Shown here in pieces: positions 34,018 through 43,248 of a stretch of DNA of 64,000 nt (positions are counted from its first letter, which is position 1; the number at the start of each line of letters is the position of its first letter). The DNA comes from Candidatus Heimdallarchaeota archaeon (GTDB taxonomy: Archaea; Asgardarchaeota; Heimdallarchaeia; Hodarchaeales; Hodarchaeaceae), in NCBI GenBank assembly GCA_020353515.1, contig CP070695.1, positions 2,967,231-3,031,230 of the forward strand. The letters run 5' to 3'. A model generated the notes under the pieces. That model made no database searches. It saw only the letters and a list, made by a program, of their open reading frames with translations, and was not told the origin of the DNA. Both the position numbers and the translations under genes were made by a program.

Positions 34018-35259
34018 TTGAAAAAAGGAAAAATTATGAGGCAGATCGTCAGGATAATCAGTTTCTTGTGCTTATGTGGTCTAATTCTTTCTATTTATTT
34101 CATAAATGATCATAATGTTACTGGTTTTTCATTTAAACTTAATTCTTCATGTCCGACGAAAAGATTCAGTCATAACATGGTTTATGATACAAGAAATAGT
34201 CGGATCATCCTTTTTGGTGGGTACACTATGATAAGTACTGAATACATTCAACTCTCTGACACCTGGATATTCGATTGCACGACCAACACTTGGTCTGAGC
34301 AAAATCACACAATTCATCCATCATCGAGACAGAACTTTGGGATGGTTTATGATCCGACAAGACAAAAAATCCTTTTGTTTGGGGGAAATAGTGATGATAC
34401 GTGGATATATAATTGTAGCACTGATTCATGGACTCAAACACATCCAGATGTAAAACCTCCTGCTCGAACTGATCCTGCAATGTATTTTGATCCAATAAAT
34501 GACAAAGTAATCCTTTTTGGAGGATATAGTACTGAAACTGATGAAAAATATAATGATATCTGGGCATATGAATTTTCAAATAATACATGGACAGAACAAC
34601 ATCCTCAAGACGAAAGCCCTAGTCCACGATATGGCCATCGAGTGATCTATGATTCATATAATAAGAAAGGTCTTTTCTTTGGGGGCCGTGCTGAAGAAGT
34701 CACAAACGAATTATGGCTATATGATTATGGAACAAATTCATGGGAAGAAATTGATCAGCCTCAGACGGAAAAACCTGAAACACGATATTGGCACGAAATG
34801 GTTTATGACACGGATAATAATGAAGTAATTATTTTTGGTGGACGGGAAAGTGAATGGATTTCTACTTCCATTTTCAATGATACATGGATTTACGATCCAC
34901 AGCTTAATGAATGGGAAGCCACTGACCCTGAGATGGCACCAACAAGAAGAACAAGCTCATCTTCCGTTTATGATTCTAATAATAAAAAAATGGTGATCTT
35001 TGGTGGCACCTTCGATATCCCCATCACTGAATCAAAAATTCTTAATGATACGTGGATGTATAATACTGTAAATAATGAATGGAAAAAAATTTCTCAACTA
35101 GAATCACTATCTGACACACTTTCCTCCACTCTTACTTCATCTGAAATCCCACCCAGTTCTTCTATTATTCCTGCTTCCTCCTCTGGCTTCACAATACTCA
35201 TCTTAGCGTACATACTCCCTCTCCTATTAGTCATGGTAAAAAGAGGATATAATAAATAA
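34018..35259 (+). CDS. Six-bladed Kelch-repeat cell-surface protein
   Basis: This 413-aa protein starts at the TTG at 34018 (ATG at 34036 is possible). A signal or anchor segment (RIISFLCLCGLILSIYF) is near residues 12-28. Six Kelch blades follow, each with a (F/Y)D-x-x-N/R strand, I(L/I)FGG and a later DTW-x-Y/F, for example SDTWIFDCTTNTW and NDTWIYDPQLNEW. A Ser/Thr/Pro-rich stretch comes next (SSIIPASSSG), then a C-terminal helix (FTILILAYILPLLLVMV) and a basic tail. It is an exported, membrane-anchored beta-propeller that could bind carbohydrate or protein. Catalytic activity is not evident. Confidence 0.85.
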   Translation: MKKGKIMRQIVRIISFLCLCGLILSIYFINDHNVTGFSFKLNSSCPTKRFSHNMVYDTRNSRIILFGGYTMISTEYIQLSDTWIFDCTTNTWSEQNHTIHPSSRQNFGMVYDPTRQKILLFGGNSDDTWIYNCSTDSWTQTHPDVKPPARTDPAMYFDPINDKVILFGGYSTETDEKYNDIWAYEFSNNTWTEQHPQDESPSPRYGHRVIYDSYNKKGLFFGGRAEEVTNELWLYDYGTNSWEEIDQPQTEKPETRYWHEMVYDTDNNEVIIFGGRESEWISTSIFNDTWIYDPQLNEWEATDPEMAPTRRTSSSSVYDSNNKKMVIFGGTFDIPITESKILNDTWMYNTVNNEWKKISQLESLSDTLSSTLTSSEIPPSSSIIPASSSGFTILILAYILPLLLVMVKRGYNK

Positions 35260-35407
35260 GAAAGCCACCGATTGCACTTCATTACCTTCTAATTTCATTC
35301 ATAATTAAAAATTTAAGATTCACTGATGTTTATATGAGATTTAGTTATATCCAACTTGTTTCTTTTTCTTCTCGGTTTTAGAGGTTCAATAAAACTAACA
35401 AGGTAGA

Positions 35408-36046
35408 ATGATCATGTTACCAGCAAAACAAATTGCTTTATGGGCAGATAAACTTCGAGATATCTCAGCATTGGGTCTAAAATTCTCAGGGAATATTTAT
35501 AATCGAGAGAGATTCCAAAAGATCCAAGAAATTGCTATAGAGATGATAGCACTATCTACAAATACCTCAATAGGTCAATTGGAACCTTTACGGACGACTA
35601 TCCTCACACGACCTAGCCCCTTAGTTGGGGGTGATGCAGCTATCATTGACTCTGAAGGACGTATATTATTGATTCAACGAGCGGATAACAAGATGTGGGC
35701 GATGCCTGGAGGTTTGTCAGAAGTAGGTGAGACCCCAGTTGAAGGAGTATTGCGAGAAGTTGTTGAAGAAACGGGGTACAATTGTCAAGCTATCTCTTTG
35801 ATTGGCATTTTTGATTCGAGGTTGTGCGGAACAACCTACCCTCTCCAACTGTACCATTTTACGTTTCTTTGTGTACCACTAGAAGATGAAAAACAAAGAG
35901 TCCCCTTGCATCAACAGGAAACATTGGATGTTAATTGGTTTCATGAAGATTCTTTACCAGAAAACATTGACCCAGGGCATATATCACGGATATCTGAAGC
36001 GTTTCGGGTTTGGAGAGGGGATGAAAGGGCCTTTTTTGACAAATAA
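35408..36046 (+). CDS. NUDIX hydrolase with an N-terminal helical domain
   Basis: This 212-aa enzyme has a helical N-terminal domain (about 1-65) of the kind seen in ADP-ribose pyrophosphatase-like NUDIX proteins, followed by the NUDIX fold. The box runs from Gly 102 to Tyr 124: G-L-S-E-V-G-E, then REVVEETGY, and it satisfies GX5EX7REUXEEXGU. It should cleave a nucleoside diphosphate linked to another moiety using Mg2+ or Mn2+. The ATG at 35408 has an alternative at codon 3. The actual substrate is unknown. The next gene on the strand is a DUF63 membrane protein, which gives no clue. Confidence 0.88.
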   Translation: MIMLPAKQIALWADKLRDISALGLKFSGNIYNRERFQKIQEIAIEMIALSTNTSIGQLEPLRTTILTRPSPLVGGDAAIIDSEGRILLIQRADNKMWAMPGGLSEVGETPVEGVLREVVEETGYNCQAISLIGIFDSRLCGTTYPLQLYHFTFLCVPLEDEKQRVPLHQQETLDVNWFHEDSLPENIDPGHISRISEAFRVWRGDERAFFDK

Positions 36047-36184
36047 ACTAAAATTCCTTCTAACTTTTCTCTTGGTATGTATTGCTATAGATCAATATTG
36101 ATTTCTCATGGGAGTAAATAGAACAGAAAAAAGAAATAAAGTCAATGAAATAAAATACTATTTGCTTCTTGGTGCGATTTAAAT

Positions 36185-37159
36185 ATGATGCAGCAAAATC
36201 CTATTCAAGATCTTCTTGAAAGTATTTTTAAAGCAATTCAGACATTTTTTCAGGAAATATCCGATCCAGTTGGTTTTATTGAAACTTATTTCATATTAGA
36301 ACAAGGTTACAATATTTACAATACCATTGTATATACAACTATTGGGATTCTCTCAATTCTCCTTATTGGAAAAATAATTGTCAAAATAAATCAAAAAGGG
36401 GAAAACCGCTGGGGAGAATACTATATCCCAGTCCAAATGGACTCAGAGTTTTTTGTTTCTATATTGCCATACATCTTCATTGGTTCAACATTGCGAGCTT
36501 TACAAGACATTGCCGATCAAGATAAGATTATATCACCATATGAGTTTTTTAAGCTTAGAATTTTTGTAACACCTTATGTATATGTCATTACAATCCTATT
36601 AACTTTAATTGTGGGACTTGTTTCGATTATACTCTCTCAAGAATATTTGAAAAACACCCAGCGATTTTTTAATTGGAGGATTACCTTTTTTACAATTGGA
36701 ATCATTATTGAAATTATCCTATTCTTACCAATTCCTTTCTTACTGACAGATCTGTACTTTATCAGTGGAGGTATAATCATCCTATTATTATCAGGTATTT
36801 TTGGGTTACTCTTTCATTTAACAGCTAATTATCTTTCACGACGGTATATTCCTGAAACACCAGCTCGAAGAGAGGAAGTTCTAGCAATGATAACTCAAAT
36901 GTTTGACGCATTTAATACCGTTATTGCTATTGAATTTTTTAATTACGAAGAGAAGCATTATTTGCCTGTTATTCTGTTTGATACTCCCTTGGGGGCATGG
37001 CCTTTCTTAATAGTAAAATTTGGGGTGGTAATGCTATTCATCTATGCTGTTCGTGGAGTTGAAAGTGAAGAAATCCAGAAATGGCTACTTTGGGTTGTAT
37101 TCCTTCTAGGTTTAGCGACTGGGACAAGAGACTTTCTCCGTTTAGTGACAAATACTTAA
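36185..37159 (+). CDS. DUF63 family archaeal membrane protein
   Basis: This 324-aa protein has about eight helices. The N-terminal half contains FIETYFILEQGYNIYNT, with the long polar stretch typical of DUF63 proteins. GSTLRALQDI follows helix 2, and the central region carries TANYLSRRYIPETPARREE. The family is almost exclusively archaeal and is of unknown function. The helix pattern supports a polytopic membrane protein; no catalytic motif is visible. It follows the NUDIX gene by 138 bases. The start ATG is at 36185 and a second ATG is the next codon. Confidence 0.85.
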   Translation: MMQQNPIQDLLESIFKAIQTFFQEISDPVGFIETYFILEQGYNIYNTIVYTTIGILSILLIGKIIVKINQKGENRWGEYYIPVQMDSEFFVSILPYIFIGSTLRALQDIADQDKIISPYEFFKLRIFVTPYVYVITILLTLIVGLVSIILSQEYLKNTQRFFNWRITFFTIGIIIEIILFLPIPFLLTDLYFISGGIIILLLSGIFGLLFHLTANYLSRRYIPETPARREEVLAMITQMFDAFNTVIAIEFFNYEEKHYLPVILFDTPLGAWPFLIVKFGVVMLFIYAVRGVESEEIQKWLLWVVFLLGLATGTRDFLRLVTNT

Positions 37160-37161
37160 CA

Positions 37162-37407
37162 TCATGTCTCTATCACTGGATTGTAACCTGACTCATCCAT
37201 TGAAAAAGCCCACACTATGGCTTCTTTACATGTTCTAACATGTGGAGGAACACGTAAAATGTAAGTTTCTTTGGTTGTTGAATCTTGAACTTTAACCACC
37301 ATTAGTGGCTCCTCATTCTTCCTGATTTGAAGAGGGGATAATCTATTTCTGGTAATTAATATTATAGGTTTTACTTTGATAATTCTCCGAAAACGATGCC
37401 AAAGGAT
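37162..37407 (-). pseudogene. Truncated DUF6745-like tail (probable gene remnant)
   Basis: The frame between the TAA at 37408-37410 and the stop at 37162-37164 has no ATG until 37302, and reads PLMVVKVQDSTTKETYILRV and then PPHVRTCKEAIVWAFSMDES with the ending YNPVIET. This is the C-terminal pattern (EPL, LRVPP-x-x-x-T-x-EA-x-W-x-F and P-x-x-ET) I associate with DUF6745-type proteins, from memory. Only about 80 codons remain, so the gene has lost its N-terminal part, or a short form starts at 37302. It sits just downstream of the threonine ammonia-lyase gene. Confidence 0.55.
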
Positions 37408-37445
37408 TTAGAGAGTTTCGGAAAAACCAATGATCTCATCTAGGA

Positions 37446-38690
37446 TTACTTCGTTAAAGTGAATTGGGCCTTTATTTCGTTTAAAATGATCTCTAAATGT
37501 TCCAAATTTTTGGTTTCTATTGCCAGTTCAACAACTACATGGTTAAAAGGCAAATCAGGTGAAAAACGGTCTACATTAATATCTATAATGTTAGCTTCCA
37601 GCTTAGTTATGATTTTTAACAAATTTTCAAGCCCACCAGGCTTGTCTTCTACTAGAACTTTAAGTTCCCTATAGCGGCCAGATTTGATTAATCCTTGTGT
37701 TATGAGTTTACTTAATATTGTTATGTCTACATTACCCCCACTTACTACCAATACGACATTTTCATTTTTTTGTGCAATATCTCTGTACAACAGAGCTGCT
37801 AACGCTGTGGCACCTGCTCCTTCTACCACTGATTTACATCGCTCTAGTAGAAGGAGCATAGCTTGAGCTATTTCCTCCTCTTCGACAATGACTATATCAT
37901 CCAAATGAGATTTTATAATTGAAAAAGTGAACTCACTAGGGCTTTTTATAGCAATACCATCAGCTAATGTATTTCCTTTCTCAGTTTGTATTAATTTTCC
38001 TTCCTTAAACGACTTATAAGCAGCAGCCATCTCTCTTGTCTGAACACCAATAACCCGGCATTTTGGTTTTTTAGCCTTAATAGCTGTTACTATCCCTGAT
38101 ATCAGTCCTCCTCCCCCAATAGGACAGATAACTAAATCTACATCGGAAAGATCTTCCAATATCTCCAATCCGATCGTTCCCTGACCTGCAGCTATATGTG
38201 GGTCATCAAATGCATGAATTAAGGTTAAATCCTTGGTGTTTTTGATTTCTTTTGCCTTAATATAAGCCTCTTCAAAACTTTCACCGTATAGGATGACCTT
38301 TCCACCATAGCCTTTTGTTGCTTCAATTTTAGAGATTGGAGCACCTTTGGGCATAACAATAGTTGAAGCCACCCCAAATATAGATGCTGCTAGCGCAACA
38401 CCTTGAGCATGATTCCCTGTACTAACAGCGACTACTCCTTTCTCCCTGATACTTTCTTCTATACGAGCAATTTTATTATATGCTCCCCTAACTTTAAACG
38501 AGCCCGCTTTCTGTAGATTTTCGTGTTTAAGATAGACACTACACCTAGTTATTTTTGAAAATGTAGTAGAATGGTTTAACGGTGTTCGTTTTATCTTCCC
38601 CTCAAGTACCTTTTGAGCTTCAAGAATATCATTTAGTGTTAATTCAGACAAATTAATCACCCTGTTTTCCCCCATAATTTCATCCCTCAC
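37446..38690 (-). CDS. ilvA: Threonine ammonia-lyase (catabolic type, with ACT domain)
   Basis: This 414-aa PLP enzyme deaminates threonine to 2-oxobutanoate. The PLP Lys is 66 in AGSFKVRGAYNKI. VSTGNHAQGVALAASIFGV and VICPIGGGGLISGIVTA are the substrate and phosphate-binding loops. The C-terminal 80 residues carry an ACT-like regulatory domain (RYRELKVLVEDKPGGLENLL). The single ACT domain and short length fit the catabolic/TdcB-like group. It could act in isoleucine synthesis or in degradation. The start chosen is the ATG at 38690; an ATG six codons later is possible. Confidence 0.92.
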   Translation of the reverse strand: MRDEIMGENRVINLSELTLNDILEAQKVLEGKIKRTPLNHSTTFSKITRCSVYLKHENLQKAGSFKVRGAYNKIARIEESIREKGVVAVSTGNHAQGVALAASIFGVASTIVMPKGAPISKIEATKGYGGKVILYGESFEEAYIKAKEIKNTKDLTLIHAFDDPHIAAGQGTIGLEILEDLSDVDLVICPIGGGGLISGIVTAIKAKKPKCRVIGVQTREMAAAYKSFKEGKLIQTEKGNTLADGIAIKSPSEFTFSIIKSHLDDIVIVEEEEIAQAMLLLLERCKSVVEGAGATALAALLYRDIAQKNENVVLVVSGGNVDITILSKLITQGLIKSGRYRELKVLVEDKPGGLENLLKIITKLEANIIDINVDRFSPDLPFNHVVVELAIETKNLEHLEIILNEIKAQFTLTK

Positions 38691-38712
38691 AAATAAATGT
38701 TTCTTCTCATAA

Positions 38713-39621
38713 TTATCCTGAATAAATACAGGGAAGGATGATATTGATTGAATTTTGGGTTAACCATAACCGCCCGTTGAAATATGAGGTGAAGAATTGA
38801 AGATATTGAGAAACTAAGCTAAAACCTTGCAATGTAGTCAGTAAGGTATCACTAGGAACACTAAAACTTATCCCAACTGAAAACCTATTCATAATTTCCA
38901 CTTCAATAGTGATTTGTAGCCCACGAAGCCATGTTAAAATTGTTGAAAAGAGATTCTCTGGAAAATGAGAGCTCGCCCAAATTTCTGGATTTGAAGTTTC
39001 AAGATCGTCCGAATCCAAGGACGAAATCATATTGAATTGTGTTTTAGAAGAGTTTCGAAGATAATGGAAACTAGTTCTCAAGACATTAGATAGGGATACA
39101 GGATAAATATTTGGAGGCTTGAGGAGCAATTGAATTAAATCTGTGACTATGATTGTTAAAATTTTCTGGCGATAAGATATATTGCTAAATCTTTGAATTA
39201 CTCTTTGATCCATTGATTCAACGCTTTTCATGAGATAATGACTTAGATCCATTAAGAGGGATCCTGTACGGAGTTCATAAGTGAGCTCCTCAACCCAATT
39301 GTTGATCATCGAAGTGATAGGTTGAGAAATTGATGAATAAAATATCTTATATGTCCTAAGGGGAATTGAATAAAGATCTATATGGAGTGAAAAAAGAGTT
39401 TTATTGCTTATTTGCCGAGTGCTAGGATGAATACCACTCATCTGAGCAAATGTTTGAGTGAAATAGAAAACCTCATCATGATCAGCTGATAGAATAATGA
39501 AGGGATTGAAGGGATTAGAATAAATAGTGGAGATGTTATTTCGGAGAACAACTTCTTTCATCCATACTGAAGAATTTATACCCTTTTTTTCTATTATTTT
39601 CGAGATATCATAATTCACCAT
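38713..39621 (-). CDS. Unknown protein, 302 aa
   Basis: I do not recognise this protein. It has no clear membrane helix and no signal peptide. The N-terminal third contains ISTIYSNPFNPFIILSADHD and FYFTQTFAQMSGIHPSTRQI with alternating strands and helices, which could be a longin- or PAS-like sensor fold. A central helical region is followed by a C-terminal portion with ITIEVEIMNRFSVGISFSVP. It lies 22 bases upstream of the ammonia-lyase gene on the same strand, so it may be cotranscribed, perhaps as a regulator. That is only a guess from position. The coding call is supported by length and reasonable composition. Confidence 0.65.
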   Translation of the reverse strand: MVNYDISKIIEKKGINSSVWMKEVVLRNNISTIYSNPFNPFIILSADHDEVFYFTQTFAQMSGIHPSTRQISNKTLFSLHIDLYSIPLRTYKIFYSSISQPITSMINNWVEELTYELRTGSLLMDLSHYLMKSVESMDQRVIQRFSNISYRQKILTIIVTDLIQLLLKPPNIYPVSLSNVLRTSFHYLRNSSKTQFNMISSLDSDDLETSNPEIWASSHFPENLFSTILTWLRGLQITIEVEIMNRFSVGISFSVPSDTLLTTLQGFSLVSQYLQFFTSYFNGRLWLTQNSINIILPCIYSG

Positions 39622-39850
39622 TTTTCCCTCATGTACTTAAAAAAAATTGATAGCTCTTTTGTGTTTCTGAGGAAAATATCCGACATTTTTTATATAGACA
39701 TTATTTGCATATATCCCCTATAGGAATAAAATGGTTAAAATTAGGAATTACCCTCGAAACGCTTACGATCGCTTTTAATTACACACTTTACGAAATAACC
39801 AAAAAATCGGCCACTTTCAATAGGTTAAGGAGCCCTGGTAACTGAATCAC

Positions 39851-41449
39851 CTATCTAGCTTTCCAAAGAATCTCTCCATTTACCATAGTAAGCTCGACCT
39901 TAACCTTCTTTATTTTCTCTAGAGGAAAGGAAATCAGATCCTCTGACAAAATGGTTATATCAGCAAGCTTTCCCGGCTCAATAGATCCTTTTATATCTTC
40001 ATCAAAGGAAGCATAAGCCCCATTAAGAGTATAACATTTAATTGCTTCCTCTAAAGAAATCTGATTCTCTTTTATAGGGTGATTTATAGCAGCCCAAAGG
40101 CCATATATCGGATTAAAGGGCCATGGAGGGCAATAACCACAGTCAGAACCGAATGCTACTGTAATCTCCTCATCAAGTAGCTTTTTATAAGGATTGCAGA
40201 GTTTAAGCCTCTTTGAACCCAAACGTTGTTCGTACATCCCTCCAGGTTGCCCCCATTCTCCTACAAAGTTAGGTTGCATTGCTGGCACCACTCCTAATTG
40301 CTTAATTCTATGCATTTGTGCTTCAGTTAAGATTTCACAGTGTTCAATCCTATGCCTATGGTTCATCCTAGGTTCTTTTTCAATCGCTGCCTCTATAGCA
40401 TCGAGTGCCACTTGAATCCCTTTATCACCAATTGCATGGATCGCTACTTGCATTCCTAGTTCATGCGCTCGGATAACCCTACGTTTGAGTTCTTCTGGAG
40501 AAACAGCGAATAACCCATAAGTAGAGGACTCATCAGTATATGGTTCAGAAAACACTGCGGTACGTGCTCCCATAGAACCATCTATGTAGAACTTTATGGC
40601 TCCGATTCTTAGAAAATCATCTCCAAATCGGGTTTTGATGCCTAGGGTCTCTAATCCATCCAACATCACATCTGTAAATTGTGCATCAGGCATGATATAA
40701 GCTCGAACCTTTAAGAATCCTTCCTCAACGGCTGTTTGGTAAGTATTGATGTCAATGGAGTCAGAACCTAGATCATGGATACTCGCACAGCCCCAGCTCA
40801 AAGCAATGTCACATGCTTTTTTCAATCCTGACAAAGCTGCCTCTTTCGTGGTGGGAGGTTTAACAGCACCAATTAAATCCATCGCTTCCTCACGAAGTAT
40901 GCCTGTGGCTTCATTGGTTTTTGAATCACGATCGATTTTTCCCCCTGGAGGATCAGGAGTTTCTTTGGTTATTTTAGCTAACTCAAGAGCACGACTGTTT
41001 ACTACCATTAAATGTCCATAACAAGGAGTGAGTATCAACGGATTTTCTAGAGAAATTGGATCAAGATCATCCTTGTTAGGATATCTTTTCTCAGTCCATG
41101 TACTCTCATCCCAGCCATGGCCAGTAAGCCAGCTGCCACTTGGTAACTTAGATATTCGTTCACTTATTTTTTTCACGACTTCTACAATAGAATTTGTAGT
41201 GGAGAGATCCACTGTTGTTAAGGTTCGTACTCCCATCAATAAAAAGTGAGTATGACTATCAATGAAACTGGGTATGACAGTCTTACCCTCTACATCGATA
41301 ATTTTAGCTTCTGATGGAATATTAACTCTTTCAGAAGGCCCAACATCAATAATTTTTGATCCCACAACAATAATTGTGCTATTTGGAATCGGAGGGGCTC
41401 CTGTTCCATCGATGAGAGTACCACCCGTTATTACAGTAAATTGATTCAA
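39851..41449 (-). CDS. Amidohydrolase, YtcJ/imidazolonepropionase-like
   Basis: This 532-aa metal-dependent hydrolase has the N-terminal strand GGTLIDGTGAPPIPNSTI, then the metal-binding HxH in FIDSHTHFLL at about residue 66. A later His is in VAIHAIGDKG and another in HRIEHCEIL, with the Asp in VAFGSDCGYCPPWPF. These fit the amidohydrolase_3 group, which contains aryl-amide and N-acyl amino acid hydrolases. The Lys-carbamate ligand typical of urease-type enzymes was not obvious to me. The substrate is unknown. It is a single gene in a stretch of minus-strand genes. Confidence 0.88.
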   Translation of the reverse strand: MNQFTVITGGTLIDGTGAPPIPNSTIIVVGSKIIDVGPSERVNIPSEAKIIDVEGKTVIPSFIDSHTHFLLMGVRTLTTVDLSTTNSIVEVVKKISERISKLPSGSWLTGHGWDESTWTEKRYPNKDDLDPISLENPLILTPCYGHLMVVNSRALELAKITKETPDPPGGKIDRDSKTNEATGILREEAMDLIGAVKPPTTKEAALSGLKKACDIALSWGCASIHDLGSDSIDINTYQTAVEEGFLKVRAYIMPDAQFTDVMLDGLETLGIKTRFGDDFLRIGAIKFYIDGSMGARTAVFSEPYTDESSTYGLFAVSPEELKRRVIRAHELGMQVAIHAIGDKGIQVALDAIEAAIEKEPRMNHRHRIEHCEILTEAQMHRIKQLGVVPAMQPNFVGEWGQPGGMYEQRLGSKRLKLCNPYKKLLDEEITVAFGSDCGYCPPWPFNPIYGLWAAINHPIKENQISLEEAIKCYTLNGAYASFDEDIKGSIEPGKLADITILSEDLISFPLEKIKKVKVELTMVNGEILWKAR

Positions 41450-41555
41450 TAGATCAAAACCTCACGTAAAAAATAGGATTTCACATCGTAATATCGGCTC
41501 ATCTATAACGTCTCAATACACTGATAAACACTTTTCGAGTTCTTTGATAGTTATT

Positions 41556-42917
41556 TTAAATTCGTACTCCAGAAACGAAAATAAGCCCTCTCTGTCCAAC
41601 ATCTCGTCCTTGATCATGGTCATCAGCGAAAGAACAAGTCACACTCCAACCTGCTGACTCGAAAAATGATGGTACAGTTTTTTTATCAAGGCCCCATTTA
41701 AAATATGGAGTAAACGGGCCAAATACGAGATCTGCAAGAGCAGGAACACAAATATCTACAAAAATCTCACTTGTTTCGGTACTCATCAACGCTGCTTTCT
41801 GGAGAAGTGAGACAACAACTTGTTTCTCCAGATAATACGCAAGTCCCTCTAGCACCCAAAAAGTAGGTGTCTTAGTTGAAAATCCGTTTTCTCTCAGAGA
41901 TGAATCCCATTTAGGACTAGAAAGATCCTCAGATACACGTACGAGATTACATAGAGGTTTTTCATCTTTGAGTATTGCTTCTTTGTATTCTATAACCGAA
42001 GACAAATCTATCTCAAAAATGGTATGTGAATTTATTTTTAAATTCTTCAATCTATAAGCTCGAGTATCTAAACCCGCACCTAGAAGAATAATTTGGGATA
42101 TTTTGTTATTCATGCACCAGGGATTTAGCAAAGTATTCTCGATGAAGTATGACCGTACAAGGGCATAATCACCCCTTTGAACCACGAATTTATGCTTATC
42201 AGCATACGCAGTCATATCACCTGCTAGACGCTCTGCGAAAGGGTCAATAATCAAGGGGGAAGCGGATTTATATTCTTGAAAGCGGTAATAAGCCATTAAA
42301 CGAGCAGTGAATGGCAATGCATCTTTCTCCTCATCACTCGTCATGTAGGTAGCTAAAATTTTCCCGTTTCCTATATTAGTTGTAGTATCAGCTAGATCAT
42401 CACTTTTTTCGTCGTCTTCCTCTAAAAAGATTGCAGGCTGTTCTAGAAAATTCAAGTCACTAAGTTCTTGTCTTACAATTTTAACTAGTGGAGGTATGGT
42501 GTAAGGCTTTCCAATAGTTTGAACTTTCATACTTTCTTCGTATAATAGTGTCTCAGAAAATTGGTACCCCTCTAAACCTTTTGCACAACAATACACAATT
42601 TGTAAGAATGCTTTGAGATACCCCACTAGGTGAGCTTCTTTTTCTTCAGATGATCTCGATTGGAGAGTTAGTGCAGCGTCAAGCGGATCTCTTAACAATC
42701 TAGAGGAGATTAATCCAGCCTCTAAAGGATCTCTCAATCCTTTTACTATAATTTTCTTCATTGAAGGTTTCAGATCCTTCACTAAGTCGAGATAAGCAGA
42801 GAATCCCACCTCAGGATTCTGAATGTAAAGCTCTACAATTCTCTCAACTTCAGGGAGGAGCCGCCTCGAGAGTTCAATAGCAAAAACTTGGATCTTGGGA
42901 TCCATTAGCATTACCAA
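41556..42917 (-). CDS. LCMT-type (PPM1-like) SAM methyltransferase with an extra N-terminal domain
   Basis: This 453-aa protein has its last 265 residues as a leucine-carboxymethyltransferase-type enzyme. The motif I loop is IILLGAGLDTRAYRL, preceded by DPFAERLAGD and VRSYFIENTLL, and followed by EIDLSSVIEYK and WVLEGLAYYL. The first 185 residues, largely helical and not recognised, are an unusual addition. In bacteria this family methylates small molecules, polyketides and carboxylates; in eukaryotes it methylates PP2A. The target here is not known. The start at 42917 could be lowered to 42911 if the second ATG is used. Confidence 0.82.
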   Translation of the reverse strand: MVMLMDPKIQVFAIELSRRLLPEVERIVELYIQNPEVGFSAYLDLVKDLKPSMKKIIVKGLRDPLEAGLISSRLLRDPLDAALTLQSRSSEEKEAHLVGYLKAFLQIVYCCAKGLEGYQFSETLLYEESMKVQTIGKPYTIPPLVKIVRQELSDLNFLEQPAIFLEEDDEKSDDLADTTTNIGNGKILATYMTSDEEKDALPFTARLMAYYRFQEYKSASPLIIDPFAERLAGDMTAYADKHKFVVQRGDYALVRSYFIENTLLNPWCMNNKISQIILLGAGLDTRAYRLKNLKINSHTIFEIDLSSVIEYKEAILKDEKPLCNLVRVSEDLSSPKWDSSLRENGFSTKTPTFWVLEGLAYYLEKQVVVSLLQKAALMSTETSEIFVDICVPALADLVFGPFTPYFKWGLDKKTVPSFFESAGWSVTCSFADDHDQGRDVGQRGLIFVSGVRI

Positions 42918-43248
42918 GACATTCAGGAGAGATTTTGATGAATTTTAACTTTGATTATTTGACCTCGCTCTGTTCACCAAACTTCTTGGAGAAACAGATT
43001 TTCGTGTGATATTAAATGTTTCCTCCTTCTTTTCAAGAACAATCATTGATGCTTTACCTTTCTAAATATGTTAAACACAACTAAATTCTCTTTATTTGTG
43101 CCTCTAAAAATGGTTTTTTATATTCTGTAAGAGTTAAGTTAGTTAAATTGACTATTCAATGAGAAAATCCTTACTAATCTATTTTGTGAGTAAAAGGAAT
43201 TTCTAGAAGAAAGAATATCAGGATCATCAATAGCTGGAAGGATATACT
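42918..43248. other. Intergenic region before the ABC operon
   Basis: The 331 bases between the methyltransferase gene (minus) and the ABC permease (plus) must carry both promoters. I see AT-rich stretches but no strong repeat, no RNA gene and no convincing small ORF. Confidence 0.4.
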
